Notes under the pieces: model-generated
What the model was told of the DNA's origin: nothing
The model's database searches: none
What the model saw: only the letters and a program-made list of their open reading frames with translations
Part shown: positions 32,826-42,193 of the stretch, one piece after another
Layout: every line of letters starts with the position of its first letter
Position numbering within the stretch: the stretch's first letter is position 1
Assembly (NCBI RefSeq): GCF_014651835.1
Contig: NZ_BMXQ01000002.1
Coordinates: forward strand, 496,001-560,000
Length of the DNA: 64,000 bases
Direction of reading: 5' to 3'
DNA from: Pigmentiphaga litoralis
GTDB lineage: Bacteria; Pseudomonadota; Gammaproteobacteria; Burkholderiales; Burkholderiaceae_B
Position numbers and translations under genes: made by a program

Positions 32826-33539
32826 ATGCCCGCTATCTCGAAGCCTACCCTGTCAAGACCGACGCGCCCCGTCCGCAAGCCCGCCCTGGCCATGGCCGAC
32901 GCCACGCCGACGCCTGACGAAAGCGCGCGCGACCGGCTGGTTGCGGCGGCCAAGGAACTGTTCGCCCGCAGGGGCTACAACCATGTGTCGATCCGGGACA
33001 TCGCCACGCTTGCCGGGGTCAATTCGGCGTTGATCGCCTATTACTTCGGCAACAAGGAAACCTTGTTCCGGCATGTGTATTTCGAGGCGGCACGCCCCAT
33101 CAACGAAGAGCGCATCGTGCTGTTCGACGCCCTGGAACGCGCGCCGAAACGGCCGACCATCGAAGCGGTGATCGCGGCCTGGCTCAGGCCCATGTTCCAC
33201 ATGAAGTCGCTGGCCCATGGATCACCCATTTCCGAAATGTCCTTGAGCCTGACTGCCGACCACGCCGAATTGTCGGACCAGATGAATACCGAGATCTACA
33301 GCGAAGTGAACGAGCGCCTGCTGGTTCTGCTGGAATCGCGTCTGCCCGGCGCGTCGCGGCGATCGCTCGCATGGCGCCTGTACTTCCTGATCGGCGCCGT
33401 GGTCACGATTACCCGGCCCCATGCCGAAGGCATGCGCCGGTTTTCGCACGGGGACTGCGCCGGCGAAGACGCCGAAGAAATGATGCGTGAGCTGATCAGT
33501 TATGCGGCCGCGGGCTTCCGTTCCGTGCCGCGATCCTAG
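32826..33539 (+). CDS. TetR-family transcriptional regulator
   Basis: A 237-residue protein with an N-terminal TetR helix-turn-helix at about residues 32-80 ('AKELFARRGYNHVSIRDIATLAGVNSALIAYYFGNKETLF') preceded by a basic, Pro-rich tail. The C-terminal domain is of the CecR/DUF1956 kind ('SLAWRLYFLIGAV'). It is divergent from the Liv-ALDH operon and so probably represses it until a substrate or intermediate binds. The start is ATG 32826 with AGGA upstream; ATG 32892 would remove the basic tail. Confidence 0.87.
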   Translation: MPAISKPTLSRPTRPVRKPALAMADATPTPDESARDRLVAAAKELFARRGYNHVSIRDIATLAGVNSALIAYYFGNKETLFRHVYFEAARPINEERIVLFDALERAPKRPTIEAVIAAWLRPMFHMKSLAHGSPISEMSLSLTADHAELSDQMNTEIYSEVNERLLVLLESRLPGASRRSLAWRLYFLIGAVVTITRPHAEGMRRFSHGDCAGEDAEEMMRELISYAAAGFRSVPRS

Positions 33540-33567
33540 CGGAGTCGGGCCCTTACTTCCTGGCCCC

Positions 33568-34998
33568 TTACCTCTTGGCCTTGCGCGCGATCTCATCCCC
33601 CGCATCCGCCGGCAGCGGACGCACGTCATACAGCGCGATCAACGACAGCACCGCGATCAGCACGAAAGCCAGCCGGAAGTCCACCGCCGGCACGCTGGCC
33701 ACGTCCAGGCCATCCTTCGCCCATGACCCGATGCGCAGCGCCAGCGCGCCGACGGCGACGCCCACACCCAGCGACAGCTGGAACGCGGTGCTGAACAGGG
33801 TGTTCGCGGCGCGCAGTTTGGCGGGGGGCACGTCGGCAAAGGCCAGGGTGTTCAGTGCGGTGAAGTGCAGCGAACGCGCCAGGCCGCCCACGAACAGCAC
33901 GCCCAGGATCCAGCCCAGCGGCGTATTGGGCGAGAGCATGGCGTAGCAGAGCAAGAAGACCACGTTGGCCAGGCCATTCCAGCCAAGCACACGCTTGAAG
34001 CCGTGGCGGCGAATGATGCCGGTGGTGGCGGGTTTCATGGCCAGGTTGCCGGTAAAGATGGCGACCATCAGCAGGCCGGCATGGAAGGGATTGAGGCCAA
34101 AGCCGACCTGGAACATCAGGGGCAGCAGCAGCGCCGTGGCGCCGGTCGCCATGCGAAACAGCGATCCGCCACTCACGGTGGCGGCAAAGGTCTGGATCTT
34201 CAGTACGCTGAGGTCGATCATCGGATGGCGGGCGCGGTGCATGTGCCAGACGCAGCCCGCCAGCAGCAGCACGCCGGCCACCAGGAAGCCGACGGCTTGA
34301 AACCAGGGCGTGTCCTGGCCGCTGACGAGTTCGACGGCCCACAAGGTGCAGAACAGGCCGCCGCCACCCAGCAGAAAGCCCCGGGTGTCGAAGGGCTGGG
34401 GGTTCGGGTTCCTGTCGTTCGGGATCAACCGCAACGCAAAAAAGAAGGCGATGATGCCCAGCGGCAGGTTCAGATAGAAGATCCATCGCCACGACGCATA
34501 GGTCGTGATGAAGCCGCCAATGGGCGGGCCCAGAATCGGGGCGACCAGGGCGGGCCAGGTCAGTGTCGCAATGGCGCTGACCAGCTTTTCTTTTGGCGTG
34601 GTCTTGAGCACGGCCAGCCGGCCGACCGGCACCATCATGGCGCCACCCATGCCTTGCAGCACACGCAGGAACACGAATTCCCACAGGCCGGTGGCAAAGC
34701 CGCACAGCAAGGAGGCCGCGGTAAAGAGGGCGACGGCGGACGCAAAGACGGTGCGTGCGCCGAAGCGTTCGGCCACCCAGCCGCTGGCTGGAATGAATAC
34801 ACCGAGCGCCAGCATGTAGGCGCTGACGCCGATGCTCAGATCGACGGCCTGTACGCCGAAGGACTCGGCCATCTGCGGGACGGCGGTGACGATGATGGTG
34901 GCGTCGAGGTTCTCCATGAAAAAGGAGGCCGCGACCAGCAATGCGATCCAGGTGCTCGCCCGGCTGTCGGCGGCCGGCACCTGAGTTGTGTTGGACAT
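33568..34998 (-). CDS. DHA2-family MFS multidrug efflux transporter
   Basis: A 476-residue membrane protein of the 14-span EmrB/QacA type: 'FFMENLDATIIVTAVPQMA' (motif D1 region in span 1), 'GWVAERFGARTVF' (motif A) and 'LVAPILGPPIGGFITTYASWRWIFYLN' split by span 5 (motif C). It is convergent with the TetR gene and not part of the tcu cluster, since the latter normally has a citrate-type (MHS) carrier. No membrane-fusion partner gene is adjacent. The substrate is unknown. Confidence 0.88.
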   Translation of the reverse strand: MSNTTQVPAADSRASTWIALLVAASFFMENLDATIIVTAVPQMAESFGVQAVDLSIGVSAYMLALGVFIPASGWVAERFGARTVFASAVALFTAASLLCGFATGLWEFVFLRVLQGMGGAMMVPVGRLAVLKTTPKEKLVSAIATLTWPALVAPILGPPIGGFITTYASWRWIFYLNLPLGIIAFFFALRLIPNDRNPNPQPFDTRGFLLGGGGLFCTLWAVELVSGQDTPWFQAVGFLVAGVLLLAGCVWHMHRARHPMIDLSVLKIQTFAATVSGGSLFRMATGATALLLPLMFQVGFGLNPFHAGLLMVAIFTGNLAMKPATTGIIRRHGFKRVLGWNGLANVVFLLCYAMLSPNTPLGWILGVLFVGGLARSLHFTALNTLAFADVPPAKLRAANTLFSTAFQLSLGVGVAVGALALRIGSWAKDGLDVASVPAVDFRLAFVLIAVLSLIALYDVRPLPADAGDEIARKAKR

Positions 34999-35088
34999 CG
35001 GGCATGTCTTCGGGAAGGGGGGTGAGAGATGTTACCCCCCCAAGGCGCTTCGCGCCGCCCCCAGGGGCGACGCTGGCGGACCGGCAGA

Positions 35089-35116
35089 GCCGGATCCGCG
35101 GCGTCCCGGATCCGGC
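35089..35116. repeat. Inverted repeat / REP-like palindromes
   Basis: GCCGGATCC (35089-35097) and GGATCCGGC (35108-35116) form a perfect 9-bp stem. Just upstream, GGCGCTTCGCGCC (35044-35056) forms a second hairpin within a C-rich stretch. With no T run they look like intergenic palindromic repeats and not intrinsic terminators. Confidence 0.5.
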
Positions 35117-35135
35117 TGCGCCATGTCAGGCAGAG

Positions 35136-36356
35136 TCAATCCGCGCCGACTTGCAGCTTGCTCGGTTGGCGCTTTTCGATAGACCACTTCAGCAGCGCGG
35201 CGCTGCGGTAGATGCCGTGGGCGAACTTGCCGTAGGGCAGGGTCAGGAACAGGGCCATCACCACGCCCAGGTGCACGGCCAGCAACAAGCCCATCAGGCG
35301 GGTGTCGCGCAGTCCCAGCAACAGCAGGCCCGTCACGCTGATGAGCAGCAGCAGGACGATGAAGCCGCGATCCATGGGCCGCTGCGCCACGTCGCCTTGC
35401 GCGGGATCACGCTTCAGGTTCAGCCACAGCAAGCCCACCGGACCGATGATGAGTCCCATGCCGCCTGCGGTTCCCAGCAACACCGGCAGGCTGAAGAACG
35501 GGTAGGGCGCGTGCAGGTCCAGGAAGTAGTGGTACAGCGTTGCCACCGACGTGGCCGCAAAGCACAGCATGAAGCCGTAGAAGGTGAAGTGATGGAACCG
35601 GCGGCGGCGCAGGGTGAACTTGTCGCTCTCGTCATTGCAGCCCTTGCCATGTCCACCGTCCAGGTATTTGAGCTTGAGCGCGTTGCCGGCCGCTTCGGCA
35701 ATGGCTTCGCCGCTGGCCTCGCCAGGGCTCACGTTCCGCCAGAACCGCGTCACGCCAATCCCCAACGCAAGGATGGCCAGCATGAACACGCTGCCAAACA
35801 TCAACGCCAGGGTGTTGTGCGGAAAGATGGCGTAGAAGTTGCCTTGCAGCGGTTCATGCAACAGGCCGCCGTTGATCCCCGCGGCAAGCACCAGGAACAG
35901 CGCCAGGCAGGCGGCCGCCGCCATGGCGACCGTCAGGCCGTTGCGCTCGTACAGCTTGCCCAGGGGCGCGGGCCACGCAAAGTCCGAATACGTCTGCACC
36001 CGCACCTTGGCCATGGCCTGAGGCACGTTCACGCCGAATTCATGCGGCGGCGCGTACTGACAGGCATGCAGGCAGGCGCCGCAGTTGTGGCACAGATTGG
36101 CCAGGTAATGGATGTCGGCCTTGCCGAATTCCAGCCGCCGGCTCATGGCCGGGAACACCGCGCAAAACCCCTCGCAATACCGGCAGGCATTGCAGATTTC
36201 CATCATGCGGCCCACTTCGTTCTCGTTGTGGCTCAGCGCCTTGCCGTCCTGGCCCGCCCAACGGACCGGATGTTCCTTCATGGCCACGCCGGGCGTGGCA
36301 AGCGCAACCGCTTCCCGCGTCAGGATCTCAAGCTGCTTCACGACGTGCTCCTTCAT
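35136..36356 (-). CDS. tcuB: Tricarballylate utilisation Fe-S membrane protein TcuB (CitB-like)
   Basis: A 406-residue protein. Two [4Fe-4S] ferredoxin motifs at the N-terminus (Cys55, 58, 61, 65 and Cys89, 92, 95, 99) are followed by a six-span membrane half with His-rich stretches ('[14 protein letters not shown]', 'YHYFLDLH') likely to ligate haem or quinone. TcuB takes electrons from the reduced flavin of TcuA and passes them to the quinone pool. The start lies 29 bases inside tcuA, so the two are translationally coupled. Neither the tcuC carrier nor the tcuR regulator is next to it. Confidence 0.9.
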   Translation of the reverse strand: MKEHVVKQLEILTREAVALATPGVAMKEHPVRWAGQDGKALSHNENEVGRMMEICNACRYCEGFCAVFPAMSRRLEFGKADIHYLANLCHNCGACLHACQYAPPHEFGVNVPQAMAKVRVQTYSDFAWPAPLGKLYERNGLTVAMAAAACLALFLVLAAGINGGLLHEPLQGNFYAIFPHNTLALMFGSVFMLAILALGIGVTRFWRNVSPGEASGEAIAEAAGNALKLKYLDGGHGKGCNDESDKFTLRRRRFHHFTFYGFMLCFAATSVATLYHYFLDLHAPYPFFSLPVLLGTAGGMGLIIGPVGLLWLNLKRDPAQGDVAQRPMDRGFIVLLLLISVTGLLLLGLRDTRLMGLLLAVHLGVVMALFLTLPYGKFAHGIYRSAALLKWSIEKRQPSKLQVGAD

Positions 36357-37740
36357 TCTTGTTCAGGGCGGCCGCGGCGGCGCTGGTCCCGGCTATGCGG
36401 CCAAAGGCCGTGCCGATGGTCATGCCGACCCCGGCGGTATAGCCCTTGCCCAGGACGTTGCCGGCCATCATCTCGCCAGCCGCGAACAGGTTGGGACTGG
36501 GCTTGCCGCCGAAGTGGACGGTGGCGTCCTCGTCCACTTGCAGGCCCAGATAGGTGAACGTGATCCCGGGGCGCACCGGGTAGGCATAGAACGGCGCCGT
36601 GTCGATGGGCCGGGCCCAGTGGGTCTTGGCCGGTGTCACGCCTTCGGTATGGCAGTCGTCCAGCACGGTGTGGTCGAACGTGCCGATGCGGCACGCGGCG
36701 TTGTACTGGTGGATGGTGTCAACGAATGCGTCCACGTCCAGCCCGACCGCGCGCGCCAGGTCTTCCAGCGTGTCGGCCCGGGTGCCTGGAAACACGGGCG
36801 GCATGAAGCGTCCGACGGCTTTGGCGTCGATGATCGAATAGGCGATCTGGCCCGGCTGCATGGCAGTCAGCCGACCCCAGATCGCATAGCGCTTGGGCCA
36901 GAAGTCTTCGCCTTCGTCATAGAAACGCTGCGCGTCGCGGTTCACGACCACGCCCAGCGACACACAGTCGATGCGCGTGCAGATGCCGCCGTCGTACATC
37001 GGTGCGCGCGCGTCGATGGCCACGCAATGGGACTGCGACGGATCGCCGATGATGTCGGCGCCGGCATCGATCATGTACCGCAGCAGCACGCCCATGTTGT
37101 AGCGGGTGCCGCGGATCAGGAAGTTGTCGGCCGGCCATTCGCCGCGCTCGTTCTGGCCCCAGGCCTCGCGCAGCCACGCCAGATTGGATTCGAAGCCGCC
37201 GCAGGCCAGCACACAGGTGCGCGCTTCGATGCGGGTGTCGCCGATACGGGCCGCAACGAAGCGGTCGCCGTCCAGTTCCAGTGCGTCGACCGGGCTGTCG
37301 TACCGGATCTGCACGCCCAGCGCCTCGGCGCTGCGGTAGTAGGCGTTGATCAGGGCCTTGCCGCCGCCCATGAAGAAGGCGTTGGTCCGCGCCAGGTGCA
37401 GGGTGCCCGACAGCGGCGGCTGGAAATTGACGCCGTGCTTGCGCATCCAATCGCGGCAGGTGGCCGAGTGGCGGATGGCCACGCGCGCCAGGTGTTCATT
37501 GGTGATGCCGCCGGTCACCTTCAACAGGTCCTGCCAGAATTCTTCTTCGGGGTAGGCCTCGAGCAGCACGTCTTGCGGCGCGTCGTGCATGCAGCGCAGG
37601 TTGCGGGTGTGCTGCGAATTGCCGCCCCGCCATTCACGTGGCGCGGATTCCAGCACCATCACGCTCGCGCCGGCCTCGCGCGCCATCAGCGCGGCGCACA
37701 GCGCAGCATTGCCGCCGCCAATTACCAGTACATCGATCAT
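36328..37740 (-). CDS. tcuA: FAD-dependent tricarballylate dehydrogenase TcuA
   Basis: A 470-residue flavoprotein of the succinate dehydrogenase/fumarate reductase family: FAD motif '[15 protein letters not shown]' at 6-20, '[13 protein letters not shown]', '[13 protein letters not shown]' and '[22 protein letters not shown]'. TcuA oxidises tricarballylate to cis-aconitate, which enters the TCA cycle. ATG 37740 gives the canonical N-terminus; the upstream extension is not protein-like. Some TcuA-like enzymes act on other tricarboxylates, so the exact substrate should be held open. Confidence 0.9.
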   Translation of the reverse strand: MIDVLVIGGGNAALCAALMAREAGASVMVLESAPREWRGGNSQHTRNLRCMHDAPQDVLLEAYPEEEFWQDLLKVTGGITNEHLARVAIRHSATCRDWMRKHGVNFQPPLSGTLHLARTNAFFMGGGKALINAYYRSAEALGVQIRYDSPVDALELDGDRFVAARIGDTRIEARTCVLACGGFESNLAWLREAWGQNERGEWPADNFLIRGTRYNMGVLLRYMIDAGADIIGDPSQSHCVAIDARAPMYDGGICTRIDCVSLGVVVNRDAQRFYDEGEDFWPKRYAIWGRLTAMQPGQIAYSIIDAKAVGRFMPPVFPGTRADTLEDLARAVGLDVDAFVDTIHQYNAACRIGTFDHTVLDDCHTEGVTPAKTHWARPIDTAPFYAYPVRPGITFTYLGLQVDEDATVHFGGKPSPNLFAAGEMMAGNVLGKGYTAGVGMTIGTAFGRIAGTSAAAAALNKNEGARREAA

Positions 37741-37957
37741 CGGAAGGTCCGAGGGGGTTGTCAGGCACCCACTGTAGGGCGCGCCCCGCCGCGCCGCCAT
37801 CCCTCCGCGCACAAGCCCTCTTCACGAATCGTGAAGGGCAACGCCTGCCGTCATACAGGCGTTGTATGCGTCCAAAGGACGGTGCCGCCAGCACCTTACG
37901 CTTACATTTCAGCAAAAAGCTGCATGCTAAATTTTTGTTCTATCCATCAGGAACAGC

Positions 37958-39559
37958 ATGAGCGATACCCCCAAGCCCTTCCATCTGCCGAACGCGACGC
38001 AGACCATCGACCGCCGTTCGCATGAGATCTTTGCGGCGGCGGTATCCACGACACGCATGCCCATGATCGTGACGGACCCCAGGCAGCACGACAACCCGAT
38101 CGTGTTCGCCAATAACGCCTTCCTGATCATGACCGGCTACACGGAAGACGAGATCCTGGGCACCAACTGCCGGTTCCTGCAGGGTCCGGATACCGATGAA
38201 TCCACGGTGGATGAAGTGCGCAACGCCGTGCTGGCCAATCAGGAAATCGCGACCGAGATCCTGAATTACCGCAAGGACGGGTCGACCTTCTGGAACGCGC
38301 TGTTCATCTCGCCCATCGTCAACGAGGCTGGCGAGGTCATCTATTTCTTTGCTTCGCAGCTGGACGTGAGCCGCCGTCGCGATGCGGAGGACGCGCTACG
38401 GCAAGCGCAGAAGATGGAATCTCTTGGACAACTCACGGGCGGCATTGCGCACGACTTCAATAATTTGTTGCAGGTCATGTCCGGGTACGTGGAGTTGTCA
38501 CGTGTCGGGCTGGAAGCCGGCGCGGGCGTGGCGCGAGTTGGCGCGAACCTGGATCGCGTGAAGGATTCGATCGACAAGGCGTCGCGGCTCACGCAGCAAC
38601 TGCTGGCCTTTGCCCGCAAGCAAAGCCTGAGCGGCCGGGTGCTGAGCCTGAACGGTCTGGTCGAAGACATCGTCACCCTGAGCGACCGGACCTTGGGCGA
38701 GCACGTCCGCATCCGCAACGAGTACGCGCCCGATCTGCCCAACGTGCGGGTCGACTCGACGCAGATGGAAGTGGCGATGCTCAATCTGCTGGTCAACGCG
38801 CGCGATGCCCTGGCGGACACGCCGGACGCCACGATCACGGTGCGAACCGAACTGGTCACGGTGAACCATCACCAACTGTTGGGCTTTGCCGAACTCAATG
38901 AAGGCCAGTACGTGACGGTGCAGGTGACCGACAACGGCGTCGGCATTCCGCCCGCGGTGGTCGACCGCGTGGTGGACCCGTTCTTTACGACCAAGGAATT
39001 GGGCAAAGGCACCGGCCTGGGCCTGTCGATGGTGTATGGCTTCGTCAAGCAGTCGGGCGGCGCCATGAATATCGAGTCCGAAGAAGGCGCCGGTACGACG
39101 GTCACCCTGTACTTCCCCGCGCTGGACGCAGAAGAAAACCCGATGCCTACCCCGATCAAGATCATCGAGCCGATCGGCAAGGAGCGCATTCTGGTGGTGG
39201 ATGACCGGCCCGAAGTCGCGGACGTCGGCAAGGCCTTGCTCGATCAGCTCGGCTACGACGCCATCGTCGCCTACAGCCCCGATGACGCGCTGGCCGTGCT
39301 GGCCAGCGACACGCCGATCGACATGCTGCTGACCGATGTGATCATGCCGGGCAAGATGAACGGGGTGATGCTGGCGCGGGAAGCGCGCCAGTTGCGGCCC
39401 CGGATCCGTATCCTGCTGACGACGGGGTTTGCCGATACCGAGCTCAATCGCAAGGGCGAACGTGCGTCGGAATTCGACATCCTCTACAAGCCCTACAGCC
39501 GCGGCGATCTGTCCAAAAAGGTCAAGATCGTCATGAAAGGGCCGACGGGCGTCGGCTGA
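37958..39559 (+). CDS. LOV-domain blue-light hybrid histidine kinase
   Basis: A 533-residue cytoplasmic protein. The LOV/PAS domain (about 25-140) has the photochemical motif 'GTNCRFLQG' with Cys71, which forms the flavin-cysteinyl adduct in blue light. The HisKA domain has His165 in 'GGIAHDFNNLLQ', and the HATPase domain has 'NLLVNARDA', 'DNGVGI' and 'GTGLGLSM'. A C-terminal receiver has Asp460 in 'LLTDVIMPG'. The order LOV-kinase-receiver is that of known bacterial LOV histidine kinases. AGGAA precedes ATG 37958. The output partner is not obvious; no separate response regulator is adjacent. Confidence 0.93.
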   Translation: MSDTPKPFHLPNATQTIDRRSHEIFAAAVSTTRMPMIVTDPRQHDNPIVFANNAFLIMTGYTEDEILGTNCRFLQGPDTDESTVDEVRNAVLANQEIATEILNYRKDGSTFWNALFISPIVNEAGEVIYFFASQLDVSRRRDAEDALRQAQKMESLGQLTGGIAHDFNNLLQVMSGYVELSRVGLEAGAGVARVGANLDRVKDSIDKASRLTQQLLAFARKQSLSGRVLSLNGLVEDIVTLSDRTLGEHVRIRNEYAPDLPNVRVDSTQMEVAMLNLLVNARDALADTPDATITVRTELVTVNHHQLLGFAELNEGQYVTVQVTDNGVGIPPAVVDRVVDPFFTTKELGKGTGLGLSMVYGFVKQSGGAMNIESEEGAGTTVTLYFPALDAEENPMPTPIKIIEPIGKERILVVDDRPEVADVGKALLDQLGYDAIVAYSPDDALAVLASDTPIDMLLTDVIMPGKMNGVMLAREARQLRPRIRILLTTGFADTELNRKGERASEFDILYKPYSRGDLSKKVKIVMKGPTGVG

Positions 39560-39760
39560 TCAGATCGCTTCGCCCACGCGCAGCTTGACGCCAAAGCGGT
39601 ACAGCCGGTGGCCGGACATGCCCGTGCGCTCGCGGGCTTCCAGGAAGGTGTCCCACAGGGCGGGGTCGGCGCCCGCCTTGCTGGCCTTGATGTAGGCATC
39701 GACCATATCGCGCGATGCGTGCGCAAAATCGGTCAATGCATCCAGTTCTGACTGTTTCAT
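39560..39760 (-). CDS. Small hypothetical protein (66 aa)
   Basis: A 66-residue, mostly helical protein ('QSELDALTDFAHASRDMVDAYIKASKAG' split by a helix break; then 'LWDTFLEARERTGM'). Its stop abuts the stop of the LOV kinase exactly, tail to tail. Protein-like composition and amphipathic helices support a real gene, although no strong ribosome-binding site is seen before ATG 39760. It could be a partner or modulator of the kinase or simply an unrelated small gene. Confidence 0.55.
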   Translation of the reverse strand: MKQSELDALTDFAHASRDMVDAYIKASKAGADPALWDTFLEARERTGMSGHRLYRFGVKLRVGEAI

Positions 39761-39862
39761 GGGCGAGCCCTCGGTATCGATGGCACATGCTATCGCCGCG
39801 GCCCAAGGGCTGAACATAGGTGACACGGACTACACCGGCCGGACGGGATGAGGCGATAATGC

Positions 39863-41134
39863 ATGCTGCAACGCAACCTAACCCGGAGAACTCCTTTGTT
39901 GCCTCACACAATCGGCGAAATCGATCCCCCTCAACGCCTGCTGATGGGACCCGGCCCGGTCAATGCCCATCCGCGTGTGCTGCGCGCCATGGCAGCGGAC
40001 CTGCTGGGGCAATTCGATCCCGAAATGACGTCGTACATGAACGAGGTGATGGCGTTGTACCGCCCGGTGTTCGGCACCGGCAACCGGTGGACCTTCCTGG
40101 TCGACGGCACCGCGCGGGCAGGCATCGAGGCGTCGCTGGTCTCGCTGGTGGCCCCCGGCGACCGCGTGCTGGTGCTGAACTTCGGCCGTTTCGGCCTGTT
40201 GCTGACTGAAATCCTGGCGCGTATCGGCGCCGAGGTCGAGACGGTCGATGCCCCATGGGGCGAAGTCGTGCCCATGGACGCGGTCGCGGCGGCGATCGCC
40301 CGCTTTCAGCCCAAGGTGGTGGCCACCGTGCATGGCGACACCTCGACTACGATGGCGCAGCCGCTCGACGGCCTGGGTGACCTCTGCCGCGCCGCGGGCG
40401 CGCTGTCGTATGTGGACGCCACCGCCACCATAGGCGGGATGGAAATCGCCGCCGACCGGTGGGGCGTGGACGTGGTCACAGGGGGGCTGCAGAAATGCCT
40501 GGGCGGGCCGTCGGGCTCGTCGCCGATCACCATTTCCGACCGGGCGGCCGAAGCAATCTTTGCGCGCCGCCACGTCGAAGAAGGCATCCGCCGCGATGAC
40601 ATCACCGATGGCACGGGCATCCGCATCGGGTCGAATTACTTCGATCTGGCCATGATCATGGACTACTGGTCGGAAAAGCGCCTGAACCACCACACCGAAG
40701 CCACGACCATGCTGTACGGCGCGCGCGAGTGCGCCCGGGTCGTGCTGGGCGAAGGGCTGGCGCCGCGCTATGCGCGTCATGCCGCCGCAAGCCAGGCCAT
40801 GATGGCCGGCATCCGGGCCATGGGACTGACGGTGTTTGGCGATGAACGCTACAAGATGACCAACGTGACGGGCATTTATATTCCGGAGGGCGTCGATGGT
40901 GAAGCCGTTCGCCGCCGCATGCGCGAAGATTTCGAGATCGAGATCGGGTCGGCCTTCGGCCCGCTGCAGGGCAAGATCTGGCGGATTGGCGCCATGGGCT
41001 ACAACGCCATGAAGCACAAGATCCTGATCACCCTTGGCGCGCTGGAATCCGTGCTGCGCGCCGAGGGGTATGCCTGCCCGCCGGGCGCCGCGGTCGACGC
41101 GGCGCTGGCGGCTTGGAACGCGTCGCTTACTTGA
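39863..41134 (+). CDS. Class V PLP aminotransferase (alanine/serine-glyoxylate type)
   Basis: A fold-type I aminotransferase of up to 423 residues. Lys211 in '[12 protein letters not shown]' binds PLP, Asp185 in '[10 protein letters not shown]' contacts the pyridine nitrogen, 'HGDTSTT' at 158-164 is typical of the alanine/serine-glyoxylate family, and the opening is '[18 protein letters not shown]'. Likely reactions are transamination of glyoxylate with Ala or Ser, or the (S)-ureidoglycine transamination of the PucG branch. The start is uncertain: ATG 39863 or TTG 39896/39899 after CGGAGA. The 3' end overlaps sodC tail to tail by eight bases. Confidence 0.88.
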   Translation: MLQRNLTRRTPLLPHTIGEIDPPQRLLMGPGPVNAHPRVLRAMAADLLGQFDPEMTSYMNEVMALYRPVFGTGNRWTFLVDGTARAGIEASLVSLVAPGDRVLVLNFGRFGLLLTEILARIGAEVETVDAPWGEVVPMDAVAAAIARFQPKVVATVHGDTSTTMAQPLDGLGDLCRAAGALSYVDATATIGGMEIAADRWGVDVVTGGLQKCLGGPSGSSPITISDRAAEAIFARRHVEEGIRRDDITDGTGIRIGSNYFDLAMIMDYWSEKRLNHHTEATTMLYGARECARVVLGEGLAPRYARHAAASQAMMAGIRAMGLTVFGDERYKMTNVTGIYIPEGVDGEAVRRRMREDFEIEIGSAFGPLQGKIWRIGAMGYNAMKHKILITLGALESVLRAEGYACPPGAAVDAALAAWNASLT

Positions 41135-41648
41135 TGACGCCGCAGGCCTGACGTGCGCCCCCGCCGCCCAGCGGCGCGGGGTGGTCGCTGTGGTTGTCGC
41201 CCCCGGCATGCACCATCAGGGCCTTGCCGCTGACCGCCGCCAGCTTCAGGCGCGGGGCCAGCACCGGTTGCATGGCGTTGCCCTTGTCGTCCACGATCAA
41301 GGGCGGCAGATCGCCCAGGTGCGCGCTGTCATCCCACGGATAGCCGTGTTTCTTGGTGTTCTGGGGATCCAGGTGGCCGCCGGCAGCACCTGCCGGGACC
41401 ATCTTGCCGCCATCTTCCTTGGCGTCGCAACTGCCATTTGCATGCACGTGGAAACCGTGGACGCCCGCAGGCAGGCCCGTCAGCTTGGGCGTGAACACCA
41501 GGCCGTACTTGCTGTCCGACAGCGTCACCTCGCCAATGGCCTGGCCCTGGCCCTTTTCCGTTGCCATGTACATCGGAACGGTGGTATCGGCATGGGCGGC
41601 AGCAGAGGCAAGCAAGCCGGCAAGCAGGGCGGGAATAAGAATGCGCAT
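41127..41648 (-). CDS. sodC: Periplasmic Cu/Zn superoxide dismutase
   Basis: A 173-residue protein with a signal peptide cut near 'AHA|DT' (residue 20). Metal ligands are in '[11 protein letters not shown]' (His67, His69), 'GGHLDP' (His92), the His/Asp set around 101-113 and His147 in 'MVHAGGDN'. Cys74 and Cys169 can form the conserved disulfide. SodC converts superoxide to oxygen and hydrogen peroxide in the periplasm. It is convergent with the aminotransferase gene. Confidence 0.95.
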   Translation of the reverse strand: MRILIPALLAGLLASAAAHADTTVPMYMATEKGQGQAIGEVTLSDSKYGLVFTPKLTGLPAGVHGFHVHANGSCDAKEDGGKMVPAGAAGGHLDPQNTKKHGYPWDDSAHLGDLPPLIVDDKGNAMQPVLAPRLKLAAVSGKALMVHAGGDNHSDHPAPLGGGGARQACGVIK

Positions 41649-41769
41649 GGTAGTGCTCCAGGACCTAATCGAAGAGCAGACAATCTAGCCGCTGGCGGGC
41701 CGTTGTGCCAGCGCGGATGTCACGCGATGTGACCGGGAAGGGGGACTGCGCAGGATGACCCGGCGCGGG

Positions 41770-42042
41770 TCAGGGGCGGGGAAGTCGTTCGCCCAGCGCG
41801 GCAAGGAACGCAGCAGCCTGTTCCGCCATCGGTTGGCGCATGGCGATCATGGAAGGCTGGTCGTCTTGCGCGCTCAGCACGCGTTCCATGCGCAAGCGGA
41901 ACAGTTCCGCGGACTCACGTTGCGCGCGCAGCGACAAGGTGCCCAGCAGCGTCTCAAGCGCTTCGGCCATGACGATCTGGCGCGCTTCGAGTTCCCGCAT
42001 GGCCGTGGCCATCTCGATTATGAGTTCCTTGTGCTGCATCAT
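41770..42042 (-). CDS. Small helical hypothetical protein (90 aa)
   Basis: A 90-residue protein, almost entirely helical, Met/Glu/Leu-rich ('MRELEARQIVMAEALETLLG', then 'FRLRMERVLSA'), probably a coiled coil. It is flanked by 120-150 bp gaps on both sides, so it is a single-gene unit. No family is recognised. Confidence 0.55.
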   Translation of the reverse strand: MMQHKELIIEMATAMRELEARQIVMAEALETLLGTLSLRAQRESAELFRLRMERVLSAQDDQPSMIAMRQPMAEQAAAFLAALGERLPRP

Positions 42043-42193
42043 GGCGTCTCTCTGAATAGAGCTGTCATCGAGCTTGGGATTTTAGGACACCGTCTCCAGA
42101 AAAGCTTGCTGCTGAGCGCCTCCACAACCGGTTTCTTTGCAGGCAGATGACCGCACGGTGCGATCATCTGCCCGGTCTTCCCATTTGCGCTCT

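Noticed and set aside
33568-34998. MFS gene as the TcuC tricarballylate carrier
   Set aside because: The sequence is of the 14-span drug-efflux (DHA2) type, not the citrate/metabolite symporter type, and it is separated from tcuB by a repeat-bearing gap.
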